A DNA stretch of 64,000 bases from the NCBI RefSeq assembly GCF_019977235.1, contig NZ_AP024646.1:4216001-4280000 (forward strand), written 5' to 3'. The position numbers were made by a program, and so were the translations under genes. The notes under the pieces were generated by a model, which saw only the letters and a program-made list of their open reading frames with translations, did not search any database and was not told where the DNA came from. This document shows, in pieces, positions 53,603 through 61,491 of the stretch. Position 1 is the stretch's first letter. Every line of letters starts with the position of its first letter. Source of the DNA: Arthrobacter sp. StoSoilB5 (GTDB lineage Bacteria > Actinomycetota > Actinomycetes > Actinomycetales > Micrococcaceae).

Positions 53603-54784
53603 TCAGGTGGTTGCGGGTGCAATGAGACCCCAGGCGATGTGTTCGAGAATTTCCTGGATGCCTCGGATGTCCCGCAGGAATGGAGTGCGGACAACGCTGC
53701 TGATCACGTGCAGGGCCGCTTTCACCCGGGTCCTGACCACCTCTTGATCGGCACCCGGGTAAACGTCCTCAACCAGCGAGGCCAGATCGGTGACGTAGTC
53801 GCCCTGCGCCTCCATCAAGCTCTGCAAGTCCCGCTCGGGAAGGTGCGGACGTTCAGACACGGCCAATTGCAGGAATTCCGGGCTGCCCAACGAGAAAGCA
53901 ATGTACGACGAAAGAATGCGCTGGAGTGCCTCAGATGCATCAGCGGCTTCAGAGAGAGCCCGCCACATGTCCATCCACCGCACCTCTGTGGCGCGATGCA
54001 GTGCTGCGGCAAGCATTTCCGCCTTGCTGTCGAAATGGCGGTAAATGCTGGGACCCGCGACTCCAACTTCGGCGCCGATGTCGTCAAGACTCACGGCTTC
54101 AAACCCAAACGCGGCGAACTGTCGGATTGAGGCAGCCAGCAGTGCCTCACGGCGGCTGCGCGGCATGGCAATCGACGCGCGCCGGTGATTCACCGACGCT
54201 TCAATCGGGGGCAATGGCATGACGAGTACTGTGCGGGCGAGCGTGGCCAGTTGGAGTTCTTCATCCACCCGCGAGAGCCGGTTAGGGTTCCACGACACAC
54301 TGATCATCACAGCAAACATGGCCCAAGCCCGCAGGTCAGCCTCGGAAGCGGGCAGCGCATAGCTGCCGGACTGCAGTTTGCTGCTGATGGCGAACTTGAC
54401 GCCGCTGGCAATATCGAAGCGGGTGGCAGGCGGGAGGTGGCGGGATTCACGCTCCCACAGCACGCCGTTTTCCCGGTGCTGAAGAACTGCCCGGCCCAGC
54501 GCCGTGACCAACTGTTCGAGGTCGCCGTCCGGGGCCTGGGTAACGCTATCCAAAACGGGCTGCAGGCTTGCCACAACTGCCTCGCGAAGCAGCTCGCCCT
54601 TGCTCGGGAAATGTCGGTAAAGGGCGGATGGCTGAACCGCCATCGCTTTGGCCACATCGGTCATACTCACTTGCGCGTATCCCTTCTGCGCGAAGAGGTC
54701 ACCCGCCGCAGCAAGTATCAGCGCGCGCCGGTTCCGCGGCCTGGTGCCACGCTCCGGGGCGATGGAGGACTTGTTCATGCTCAT
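53603..54784 (-). CDS. Tandem TetR-type transcriptional regulator (two fused TetR units)
   Basis: About 393 residues, twice the normal TetR length. Unit 1 has its helix-turn-helix at about residues 18-60 (YAQVSMTDVAKAMAVQPSALYRHF) and unit 2 at about 210-255 (FEAVSLDDIGAEVGVAGPSIYRHF), each followed by its own helical ligand domain. Both HTH copies keep the YRHF end and look functional. A one-chain pseudo-dimer or a tetra-headed dimer is expected. The frame opens at GTG 54802; ATG 54784 and ATG 54778 are alternatives and none has a good ribosome site. It is divergent from the ABC/aldolase operon and is its likely regulator. Confidence 0.87.
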   Translation of the reverse strand: MSMNKSSIAPERGTRPRNRRALILAAAGDLFAQKGYAQVSMTDVAKAMAVQPSALYRHFPSKGELLREAVVASLQPVLDSVTQAPDGDLEQLVTALGRAVLQHRENGVLWERESRHLPPATRFDIASGVKFAISSKLQSGSYALPASEADLRAWAMFAVMISVSWNPNRLSRVDEELQLATLARTVLVMPLPPIEASVNHRRASIAMPRSRREALLAASIRQFAAFGFEAVSLDDIGAEVGVAGPSIYRHFDSKAEMLAAALHRATEVRWMDMWRALSEAADASEALQRILSSYIAFSLGSPEFLQLAVSERPHLPERDLQSLMEAQGDYVTDLASLVEDVYPGADQEVVRTRVKAALHVISSVVRTPFLRDIRGIQEILEHIAWGLIAPATT

Positions 54785-54803
54785 GATATTAGTCAGATTC
54801 ACT

Positions 54804-54815
54804 TATTGCGCAATA
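54804..54815. promoter_or_regulatory. Candidate TetR operator
   Basis: TATTGCGCAATA is a perfect 12-base palindrome that begins 20 bases before the TetR ATG. Position and symmetry fit autoregulation. The word ATTCACTTA touching it recurs at 54861 and 54974. Confidence 0.55.
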
Positions 54816-54860
54816 GCCCGCCACGTGCCAAAGTTTAAGAACAACCCGCGAAAAACTGCA

Positions 54861-54993
54861 ATTCACTTACGGATAGCCAGTTGTCGCCAGATAGCAGTGC
54901 CTCACCGTAGCGGGAAACCCGAAGGTTCCCCGCATTGCGAGCACCGGCCGGAGCATCCCGGCGGCCGATGCGTATTCACTTACGGGACGCCAG
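54861..54993 (+). repeat. Spaced direct repeats in the TetR-operon intergenic region
   Basis: ATTCACTTACGGATAGCCAG (54861-54880) and ATTCACTTACGGGACGCCAG (54974-54993) differ at three positions and lie 113 bases apart. A shorter copy, ATTCACTTA, overlaps the palindrome at 54797-54805. They may be binding sites for the double TetR protein. Confidence 0.65.
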
Positions 54994-55032
54994 GTCGGCG
55001 CACTAGACCCAGAGAAACACCTGCCGCAACCC

Positions 55033-55081
55033 AAAGCACCGTCCCAAACCAAAGCACCGTCCCAACCCAAAGCACCGTCCC
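55033..55081 (+). repeat. Three 18-bp tandem repeats in the operon leader
   Basis: AAAGCACCGTCCC recurs at 55033, 55051 and 55069 with an 18-base period; the spacer is CAAACC-like or CAACCC. The array ends 18 bases before the start codon and just before the ribosome site AAAGGAG. Copy number could alter leader length or control. Confidence 0.9.
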
Positions 55082-55099
55082 GTGACAAAGGAGTCCCAC

Positions 55100-56206
55100 A
55101 TGAAACGACGTGCAATAGTCGCTGTTGCTGCACTTTGCGGCTTCGCCAGCCTGACAGGCTGCAGCACCGGGAGTGACACCCCCAATGCCTATGCCGTCAA
55201 GACGGACATTCCGACCGCAGCGGCAATGGATCCGGCAATCATCGACGCCGCCTCCAAGGAAGGCTCGCTGCTGGTTTACGGCGAGGCGAATGAGGCGTCC
55301 ATGAAACCGGTCCTGACTGCTTTCCAGAACCAATATCCGGATATCAAGACCAGCTACATCAGCCTGGGTGGAACAGAGAGCTTCCAGCGGTACCTCAACG
55401 AGAAGGCCACGGGCGGAAAGACTGCGGACGTCATTGTCAGCCTCCAAGGCGCGAACTTCCTTGATCTGGTCAAACGTGGTGACATCCAGGACTTCACACC
55501 ACCTGCTGCCGCGCCGCTGCCCGACTTCGCGAAACTCGCCCCCGGGGTCTTCGCAATGGAACTGAACCCTGTCATGGCACTGATCAACACCACCCTCCTG
55601 CCCGAATCCGAACAACCCGATTCCCTTGAAGCACTCGCCAAGCTGTCCAGTGACCCCAAACTCACAGGCAAGATCGTCACCTATGACGGCACTACGGAGT
55701 TTGGCTACACGGTTAATCACGCATACATAGCCAAGGCGGGAGAGGCTGGTTGGAAGGTTTTGGAGCAACTCGGACAAAACACCAAGGTCGAAGCCAGTGC
55801 AGGGCCGATGTACAACAAACTCCTGCAGGGTGAGTACACCATGTCCTACTTCCAGTCCGGCGCTACCCGGCCACTCATCACCGGCGCTGCCGCGAAGGTG
55901 CTGAACTACAAGTTCTTCGCAGATGGAACACCCTTCATGCCCCGTGGTGCCGGAGCGACCACCGGGGGCAAGTCACCCAATGCGGCCAAAGTGTTTGTGA
56001 ACTTCCTGATTGACAAGGCCGGCCAAACGGCCGGTTGCGCCGGTGGGTTCGCACCCTACCTGGACGGGGTGGACTGCCCAGTGAACTTGGCCAAGGTAAC
56101 TGCGCAGCTGGGTGCGGAGAACATCAACATCGCCAAGTGGGACCAGGCCCTGGTTACGGATGCACCGGCCTTCAAGAACCGCTGGAAAGAAGCATTCGGG
56201 CGATGA
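55100..56206 (+). CDS. ABC transporter substrate-binding lipoprotein (ferric/AEP/thiamine-type)
   Basis: 368 residues with a lipoprotein signal peptide (MKRRAIVAVAALCGFASLTGC). The mature protein is a type-2 binding fold of the family 6/FutA-like group: LLVYGEANEASMKPVLTAF, TADVIVSLQGANFLDLV, MALINTTLLPES and FQSGATRPLITG. No Tyr-Tyr ferric ligand pair is evident, so iron is doubtful; relatives bind 2-aminoethylphosphonate, thiamine, polyamines or sugars phosphates. AAAGGAG lies six bases ahead of ATG 55100. It overlaps the permease gene by four bases. Confidence 0.88.
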   Translation: MKRRAIVAVAALCGFASLTGCSTGSDTPNAYAVKTDIPTAAAMDPAIIDAASKEGSLLVYGEANEASMKPVLTAFQNQYPDIKTSYISLGGTESFQRYLNEKATGGKTADVIVSLQGANFLDLVKRGDIQDFTPPAAAPLPDFAKLAPGVFAMELNPVMALINTTLLPESEQPDSLEALAKLSSDPKLTGKIVTYDGTTEFGYTVNHAYIAKAGEAGWKVLEQLGQNTKVEASAGPMYNKLLQGEYTMSYFQSGATRPLITGAAAKVLNYKFFADGTPFMPRGAGATTGGKSPNAAKVFVNFLIDKAGQTAGCAGGFAPYLDGVDCPVNLAKVTAQLGAENINIAKWDQALVTDAPAFKNRWKEAFGR

Positions 56207-57957
56207 GCAGCTCAACACTCACAGGCCCCAAGGCACCGTCACCGCCGCCCGGTATAGGGAATATCAAGCGGGCATGGCTGCCGGAGAGAGCCATCCACTA
56301 CGGCGTCTGGGTCCTCGCTGTCCTGTTGATCCTCGGTCCGATCGTGCCGATCGTCTGGTCTTCGCTCTGGTCCACCCCGCTCTATGAGTCCGGCGGCAAC
56401 GGTACGCTGGACAACTTCCGCAAACTGGCCACTGATCCCCTCTGGTGGTCAGCCGTCGTCAACAGCCTGCAGTTCGCGGTCTTCGCCACCATCGGCTCAG
56501 TTGTGGTTGGAACCACCGTGGCCTTGTTGGTAGCCCGCACCGACGTCCCGTTGCGGAGGATCTATTCAGCCCTGATTGTCCTGCCTTTGGTCCTGCCTGG
56601 ACTGGTGCTCATCGTCGGGTGGCAGTCGATGTGGTCGAAGAACGGATACGCCACCCATCTGCTTGAGGAGTACACACCCTTCACTGTTCCCTTTGACCTC
56701 TACAGTGTTGCAGGAATGGTGGTCATGGGTACGGTCCTTGGCTCGCCGGTAGTCTATCTCTTTGCCCGGGGGACACTGTCGTCAGGCGATTCGACACTCG
56801 AGGAAGCCGCCCGCTGCGCTGGCGCTAGTCCCCTCCGCGCCTTGTTTTCGGTGACTCTGCCGTTGCTGCGCCCGGCGTTGCTGAACTCCGGACTGCTGGT
56901 CTTCGCGTTGGCGCTGGAAACGCTGGGTATTCCGCTCATCCTTGGTACTTCAAAGAACATCAACATGATGTCTACTTACCTGTACCGGCAGTGGACCGGA
57001 AGCGCCGACGCCGGTGGCGGAGTTCTGCCTGCAGGAGCCGTCATGTTGTTGCTCGCCGTCACTCTGTTGCTGTTGCTGCGCAACCGCTTGGCCGGTGACC
57101 TCGCCCGCTTTACCACGACCGGTGGAAAGTCATCCAGACCGGCGAACGTTGTTAGGTTGGGCCCCTTCGGCTGGCTGCTGTCCGCAGTCATCGGAGTTGT
57201 TCTGGGCTGTGCAACCCTGGTGCCGCTCAGCGGGGTCATTCTCGCCTCTGTCACCGCCCTTCTGACCCCGGCAATCAACCCGTTCAGCGTGCTGACACTG
57301 GAGAACTTCTCAGCGATTTTGACCAACCCGCTCTACACCGGAGCGATCGGCAACAGCTTGTTAATTGCCACAGTTGGCGCCGCCATTGCCACCGCTTGCA
57401 TTTCGGTCATCGCACTGGTTGCCCACCGTTCCAACTTTCGGTTCCGCGGATCCTTGGAGCACATCGTGCTGTATCCCCGGGCCGTCCCAGGCTTGATCAC
57501 CGGCATGGCCTTCTTCTGGACGTTTGCCATCCTGGACCACTCCGGGACCTTCAGAGCCACACTTTGGGCGGTCGGAATCGCCTTCGGGGTCCGCGCGCTC
57601 GCCATGGGCTATGCCGCGTTCTATCCATCGCTTGCCGCGCTGGGTGCGGACCTCGACCGCGCCGCACGCTCGGCCGGGGCGGATTGGTGGACGGCGATGC
57701 GCACCATCATTCTCAGCCTGCTAAGGCCGGCCATGGGCATCTCATTTGTCCTGCTGTTTGTAGCAATGCTCAACGAAGCCGACGCCGCAGTTTTCCTGGT
57801 GACCCCCGAAACCCAGGTTCTGGGACTGGCCATGCTTCAAATCGCAGCAAATGGCCTCGGCGGCACCGTCGCCGCCCTCGGAGTCATCCAACTCGTCATC
57901 ACCGCAGCTGTCCTGGGCGCAGGACGCATTCTGTTTGGAGTTCGCCCTAATGTCTGA
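56203..57957 (+). CDS. ABC transporter permease, two fused membrane domains
   Basis: 584 residues with about 12 helices in two homologous halves. Each half has its coupling EAA loop: EEAARCAGASPLRALFSVTL and DRAARSAGADWWTAMRTIIL. Such fused permeases occur in FbpB/ThiP-type importers. The ATG is embedded in the substrate-binding protein stop (ATGA) and its own end overlaps the ATPase gene by eight bases. An N-terminal Pro-rich segment (PKAPSPPPG) is cytoplasmic. Confidence 0.93.
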   Translation: MSSSTLTGPKAPSPPPGIGNIKRAWLPERAIHYGVWVLAVLLILGPIVPIVWSSLWSTPLYESGGNGTLDNFRKLATDPLWWSAVVNSLQFAVFATIGSVVVGTTVALLVARTDVPLRRIYSALIVLPLVLPGLVLIVGWQSMWSKNGYATHLLEEYTPFTVPFDLYSVAGMVVMGTVLGSPVVYLFARGTLSSGDSTLEEAARCAGASPLRALFSVTLPLLRPALLNSGLLVFALALETLGIPLILGTSKNINMMSTYLYRQWTGSADAGGGVLPAGAVMLLLAVTLLLLLRNRLAGDLARFTTTGGKSSRPANVVRLGPFGWLLSAVIGVVLGCATLVPLSGVILASVTALLTPAINPFSVLTLENFSAILTNPLYTGAIGNSLLIATVGAAIATACISVIALVAHRSNFRFRGSLEHIVLYPRAVPGLITGMAFFWTFAILDHSGTFRATLWAVGIAFGVRALAMGYAAFYPSLAALGADLDRAARSAGADWWTAMRTIILSLLRPAMGISFVLLFVAMLNEADAAVFLVTPETQVLGLAMLQIAANGLGGTVAALGVIQLVITAAVLGAGRILFGVRPNV

Positions 57958-59053
57958 TCTGGTTATCACCAATCTCACCAAGAAGTTTGGCCGTCTGACG
58001 GTCCTGGACAACGTGTCGGTGACCGCTTCCGACGGGCAGATCCTGACGTTGCTGGGCCCAAGCGGCTGCGGCAAGTCCACAACACTCTGGTCCATCGCAG
58101 GACTGCTCAAGCCGGACGGCGGCAGTATTGTTGTGGGCGACCAGACCCTGTTCAACAATGATTCCTCCGCATTCCTGCCGCCGGAACGCCGCGATTGCGG
58201 CGTTGTTTTCCAGTCTTATGCCGTGTGGCCGCACATGAAGGTCCGCGACAACGTCGGCTATCCGCTGCGGCTCCGACGCTACAAGTCCGAGGCACTCCGC
58301 CGACGCGTCGAGGAAGTGCTTGAGCTGGTTGACCTCGCCGATCATGCAGACCGCTATCCGCATCAGCTCTCCGGCGGCCAGCAACAGCGAGTGGCGCTGG
58401 CACGCGCGTTGGCATTCCCTCCGCGCTTGCTGCTCCTCGACGAGCCGTTTTCCAATCTTGATGCCAAGCTACGGGAACGCACCCGCGATTGGTTGCTTCA
58501 GTTACAACGCAAGATTGGCGTCACCACGGTTTTTGTGACCCACGATCAAGACGAAGCCCTGGCAATGAGCGACAAGATTGCGGTCATGTCAGCCGGAACC
58601 GTGCGCCAAATTGGTACGCCGGAGCAGATCTACAACGATCCAGCCGATCTCTTCGTTGCCGATTTCGTTGGCACCAGCAACCTGCTGGAGGGAACAGTGA
58701 TCGCCCGCTCAAAGGGGATCGTGACGATCAAGATCGACGGGCTGGACCAAGCGATCAACGTACCATCCTCGATTGGTTCCGACGGCGTCGTGGTTGCCGT
58801 TCGGCCGGAAGCGCTGGCGTTGTTGCCTGACGATGCATCGTCTGACGGCTACGAAATGACTGTCAATGGACCCGTCCTCGAGAGGTCATATCACGGCCAT
58901 CACTTCCGGTACAGGGTAGGCGTCGGCGAGCAGGCCCTGGTGGTCGAAACCCGCGAGCGCACGGACTCCTCCCACGTGCGTGTAGGCATTCCACGGGACG
59001 GCTACAAGTTGTTCCAGCCCCGCACTGCCAAGCTACCCAAGGCCGCACATTGA
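57950..59053 (+). CDS. ABC transporter ATP-binding protein with TOBE-type C-terminus
   Basis: 367 residues: Walker A GPSGCGKST, signature LSGGQQQR, Walker B LLLLDEPFSNLD, switch His in VTHDQDEAL, and a C-terminal regulatory beta domain of about 120 residues (TSNLLEGTVIARS, VAVRPEALALLP). The arrangement is that of FbpC/PotA/ThiQ-like ATPases. ATG 57950 overlaps the permease gene. Its stop overlaps the next start as TTGA, so import and the following enzyme are translated together. Confidence 0.94.
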   Translation: MSDLVITNLTKKFGRLTVLDNVSVTASDGQILTLLGPSGCGKSTTLWSIAGLLKPDGGSIVVGDQTLFNNDSSAFLPPERRDCGVVFQSYAVWPHMKVRDNVGYPLRLRRYKSEALRRRVEEVLELVDLADHADRYPHQLSGGQQQRVALARALAFPPRLLLLDEPFSNLDAKLRERTRDWLLQLQRKIGVTTVFVTHDQDEALAMSDKIAVMSAGTVRQIGTPEQIYNDPADLFVADFVGTSNLLEGTVIARSKGIVTIKIDGLDQAINVPSSIGSDGVVVAVRPEALALLPDDASSDGYEMTVNGPVLERSYHGHHFRYRVGVGEQALVVETRERTDSSHVRVGIPRDGYKLFQPRTAKLPKAAH

Positions 59054-60144
59054 TTCCCGTCGGGTCAAGCTACCCCATCAGGATCGATCTGTTCAGCGAC
59101 ACTATTACCCGGCCAACAGAGGCCATGCGGCGGGCCATGGCAAACGCCGAGGTTGGGGATGAACAAAAGGGTGAAGACCCCTCCACCAACGAGCTGGTTG
59201 CCCTGGCACGGGAGCTTCTGGGCAAGGACGAGGCAGTCTTCCTGCCATCAGGGACGATGTGCAACCAGATCGCCTATGCACTGCACTGCAGGCCCGGCGA
59301 TGCGATTCTTGTTGACGAGAGCGCGCACTCACTGTGCCATGAGGAAACCGGGGCCCCCGCCTTGGCCGGAGCTATGTACAGGCCAATCAGGGCAGATCGT
59401 GGCGTGTTCTCGGTTGCCCAGCTTGAAGCGGCACTCCGCCCTGAGGGCAGGTCATCGGCCAGTAATGCGGTGCTCTCCATTGAGCAGCCGTCCAATCTCG
59501 GAGGCGGCACCTGCTGGTCGCTGGAGGGCATCACGTCTGTGACGAATGTGGCACGGGCCCACCGGATCCAAACCCACATGGATGGCGCCCGCCTGCTCAA
59601 TGCGGTGGTGTCCACCGGCGTATCGGCCCACGACTTTTGTGCCCCGTTTGATTCAGTCTGGCTGGACCTCAGCAAGGGCCTGGGCGCTCCAATGGGAGCT
59701 GTGCTGGCCGGCGACGCTGATTTCATCAATGAGGCGTGGCGGCTCAAGCAACGGTGGGGTGGCTCCATGCGTCAATCAGGCATTGTGGCGGCAGCGGGTA
59801 CTTTTGCCCTCCGCAACAACGTGGACAGGCTGGCAGATGATCACGCGAATGCCCGCCTGCTGGCGGAGCTGCTTGCCGCCAACCCTCACATTTCGATCGA
59901 CCCGCTAACGGTTCAGACAAATATTGTCCTCTTTGACCTGGTCGATTTCCCCGTCACCGCAGCAGCGCTGGTAGACCGCCTGCTTCAGAAGAGCGGGGTC
60001 CGCATGGGCGCTTTTGGCCCGTCCACGATTCGTGCCGTCACCCATCTCGATGTTGACGCGGGAGACGTACGCCTCGCCGCTGACGCGCTCAGGGAATTGC
60101 TGGACGAAACCTACTCGATGCACGTAAGCAAAAGGAGCAACTGA
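59050..60144 (+). CDS. Threonine aldolase family PLP enzyme
   Basis: A 364-residue fold-type I PLP enzyme of the beta-eliminating lyase/threonine aldolase family (PF01212). Visible are FLPSGTMCNQIA, DESAHSLCHEETG, HMDGARLLNA (Asp178 to the pyridine nitrogen, Arg181) and DLSKGLGAPMGAVL with Lys209 forming the internal aldimine. Such enzymes split beta-hydroxy-alpha-amino acids to glycine and an aldehyde. Start is TTG 59050 fixed by the TTGA junction. Its place in a transport operon suggests it acts on an imported beta-hydroxy amino acid or its derivative. Confidence 0.9.
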   Translation: MIPVGSSYPIRIDLFSDTITRPTEAMRRAMANAEVGDEQKGEDPSTNELVALARELLGKDEAVFLPSGTMCNQIAYALHCRPGDAILVDESAHSLCHEETGAPALAGAMYRPIRADRGVFSVAQLEAALRPEGRSSASNAVLSIEQPSNLGGGTCWSLEGITSVTNVARAHRIQTHMDGARLLNAVVSTGVSAHDFCAPFDSVWLDLSKGLGAPMGAVLAGDADFINEAWRLKQRWGGSMRQSGIVAAAGTFALRNNVDRLADDHANARLLAELLAANPHISIDPLTVQTNIVLFDLVDFPVTAAALVDRLLQKSGVRMGAFGPSTIRAVTHLDVDAGDVRLAADALRELLDETYSMHVSKRSN

Positions 60145-60145
60145 C

Positions 60146-61426
60146 ATGACCATCACCTTTGACGTGAGGGACCGACCCCTACCGTATAGCGTCAGCCGGG
60201 CTGCCCGGACAGGTGACGACGTCACCGTACTGCTCAATGCGCGTGTTGTTGATCCCGAGTCGGGTACGTCAGGTTCCCTGAGCGACGTGTGGCTCCAGGC
60301 AGGACAGATCTCCCGCATAACTCATGCCGGCAGTGAGCCGGGCATGGGCAGCGTCCTGGATCTCAAGGGCAGTTTTGTGGTTCCCGGACTGATGGATGCC
60401 CATGTTCACCTGGCCTTCGATGGCGGTGACGATCCGAAGGGAACTTATCAGAGCAGCAGCGATGATGAGATCATTGCGCAGGTTGTGGCAAATGCGCGGA
60501 TTGCGCTTCGTGCCGGGACAACCACTGTGCGGGACTGCGGGACACCCCGGCATCTGCTGGCCCCCATGAGGGCAGCTCTCGGTATGGTTTCGGACGTCGC
60601 CACAGTGGTTCATTGTGGTGCGCCCATCTGCCGCGTGGGCGGGCACGGTCACGACATGGGCGGCGAGGTACGCACCCGTCACGACATCGAGACCATCATC
60701 GCCGAACAGCACGCGGCCGGCGCCACCTGGATCAAGCTCATGGCCAGCGGCGGCGGCTTGACTCCCGGAACCAGTCCCAGCGTCTTTGAATTCGACCCCA
60801 CGCTGCTCCGTGAAGCAGTGGTCATCGCCGGCTCCTATGGGATGAGGACTGCGGCCCATGCCCATGCCAGTTCCTCGATGGCGGCGTGCATCGAGGCAGG
60901 CGTGCACTCGTTGGAACACGCCTCCATGCTCGGGCCGGATGAACAGTGCGTGCCCGATCGCGAGCTGTTGCGCCGGGCGGCAGATGCCGGGATCCCCGTT
61001 GTGCCGACCGTCATTTCTGCAGACATCGTTTCCCGGCAATTGCGGGAGGGCCACCAAGTGCTGTCCAACCCGAAGGATCGCAATGTGGTGGCGCGATTGG
61101 AATCGCGGTTTTCCAACGTGACCGAGTTCCTCCATTCCGGTGTGTCGATCGTGGCAGGCACGGACGCAGGCCCTGCGCACGTCACCTTTGATCTCATTGC
61201 CCGCGAGCTGGAACGCTATGTCGACGCCGGACTGGCAGCACAGCATGCACTGAAGTCTGCAACCTGTGAAGCCGCCGACATGCTCGGCGTGGAGAAGGAA
61301 GCGGGTCGGATTCGACCCGGCCTGTGGGCCGATCTCATTGTCACGGAGGCGGACCCCCTTCAGGACATCACCACTCTCGCCATGCCTGTTGGGGTCCTCA
61401 AACGTGGCCGGCTGATCGCACAGTAG
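60146..61426 (+). CDS. Amidohydrolase (imidazolonepropionase / prolidase-like)
   Basis: 426 residues. The barrel has GLMDAHVHLAF (metal-binding HVH), a Lys candidate for carbamylation in ATWIKLMASGGG, HAHASSSMAACIEAGVHSLEHAS, and the acid in VAGTDAGPAHV. This pattern is that of the Sgx9260/prolidase-like amidohydrolases that cut Xaa-Pro or N-acyl amino acids and of imidazolonepropionases. AAGGAGC precedes ATG 60146, two bases after the aldolase stop. Probably releases the amino acid acted on by its neighbour. It is not a close relative of the amidohydrolase at 41661. Confidence 0.87.
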   Translation: MTITFDVRDRPLPYSVSRAARTGDDVTVLLNARVVDPESGTSGSLSDVWLQAGQISRITHAGSEPGMGSVLDLKGSFVVPGLMDAHVHLAFDGGDDPKGTYQSSSDDEIIAQVVANARIALRAGTTTVRDCGTPRHLLAPMRAALGMVSDVATVVHCGAPICRVGGHGHDMGGEVRTRHDIETIIAEQHAAGATWIKLMASGGGLTPGTSPSVFEFDPTLLREAVVIAGSYGMRTAAHAHASSSMAACIEAGVHSLEHASMLGPDEQCVPDRELLRRAADAGIPVVPTVISADIVSRQLREGHQVLSNPKDRNVVARLESRFSNVTEFLHSGVSIVAGTDAGPAHVTFDLIARELERYVDAGLAAQHALKSATCEAADMLGVEKEAGRIRPGLWADLIVTEADPLQDITTLAMPVGVLKRGRLIAQ

Positions 61427-61491
61427 CCACTCCCACTGCGGCCTACGGCCACTTCGCACCCACCTGACCACCACACCCATTAAGGCAACCA

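Noticed and set aside
55033..55081. Short CRISPR-like array
   Set aside because: Only three copies at an 18-base period with no unique spacers; a tandem repeat.
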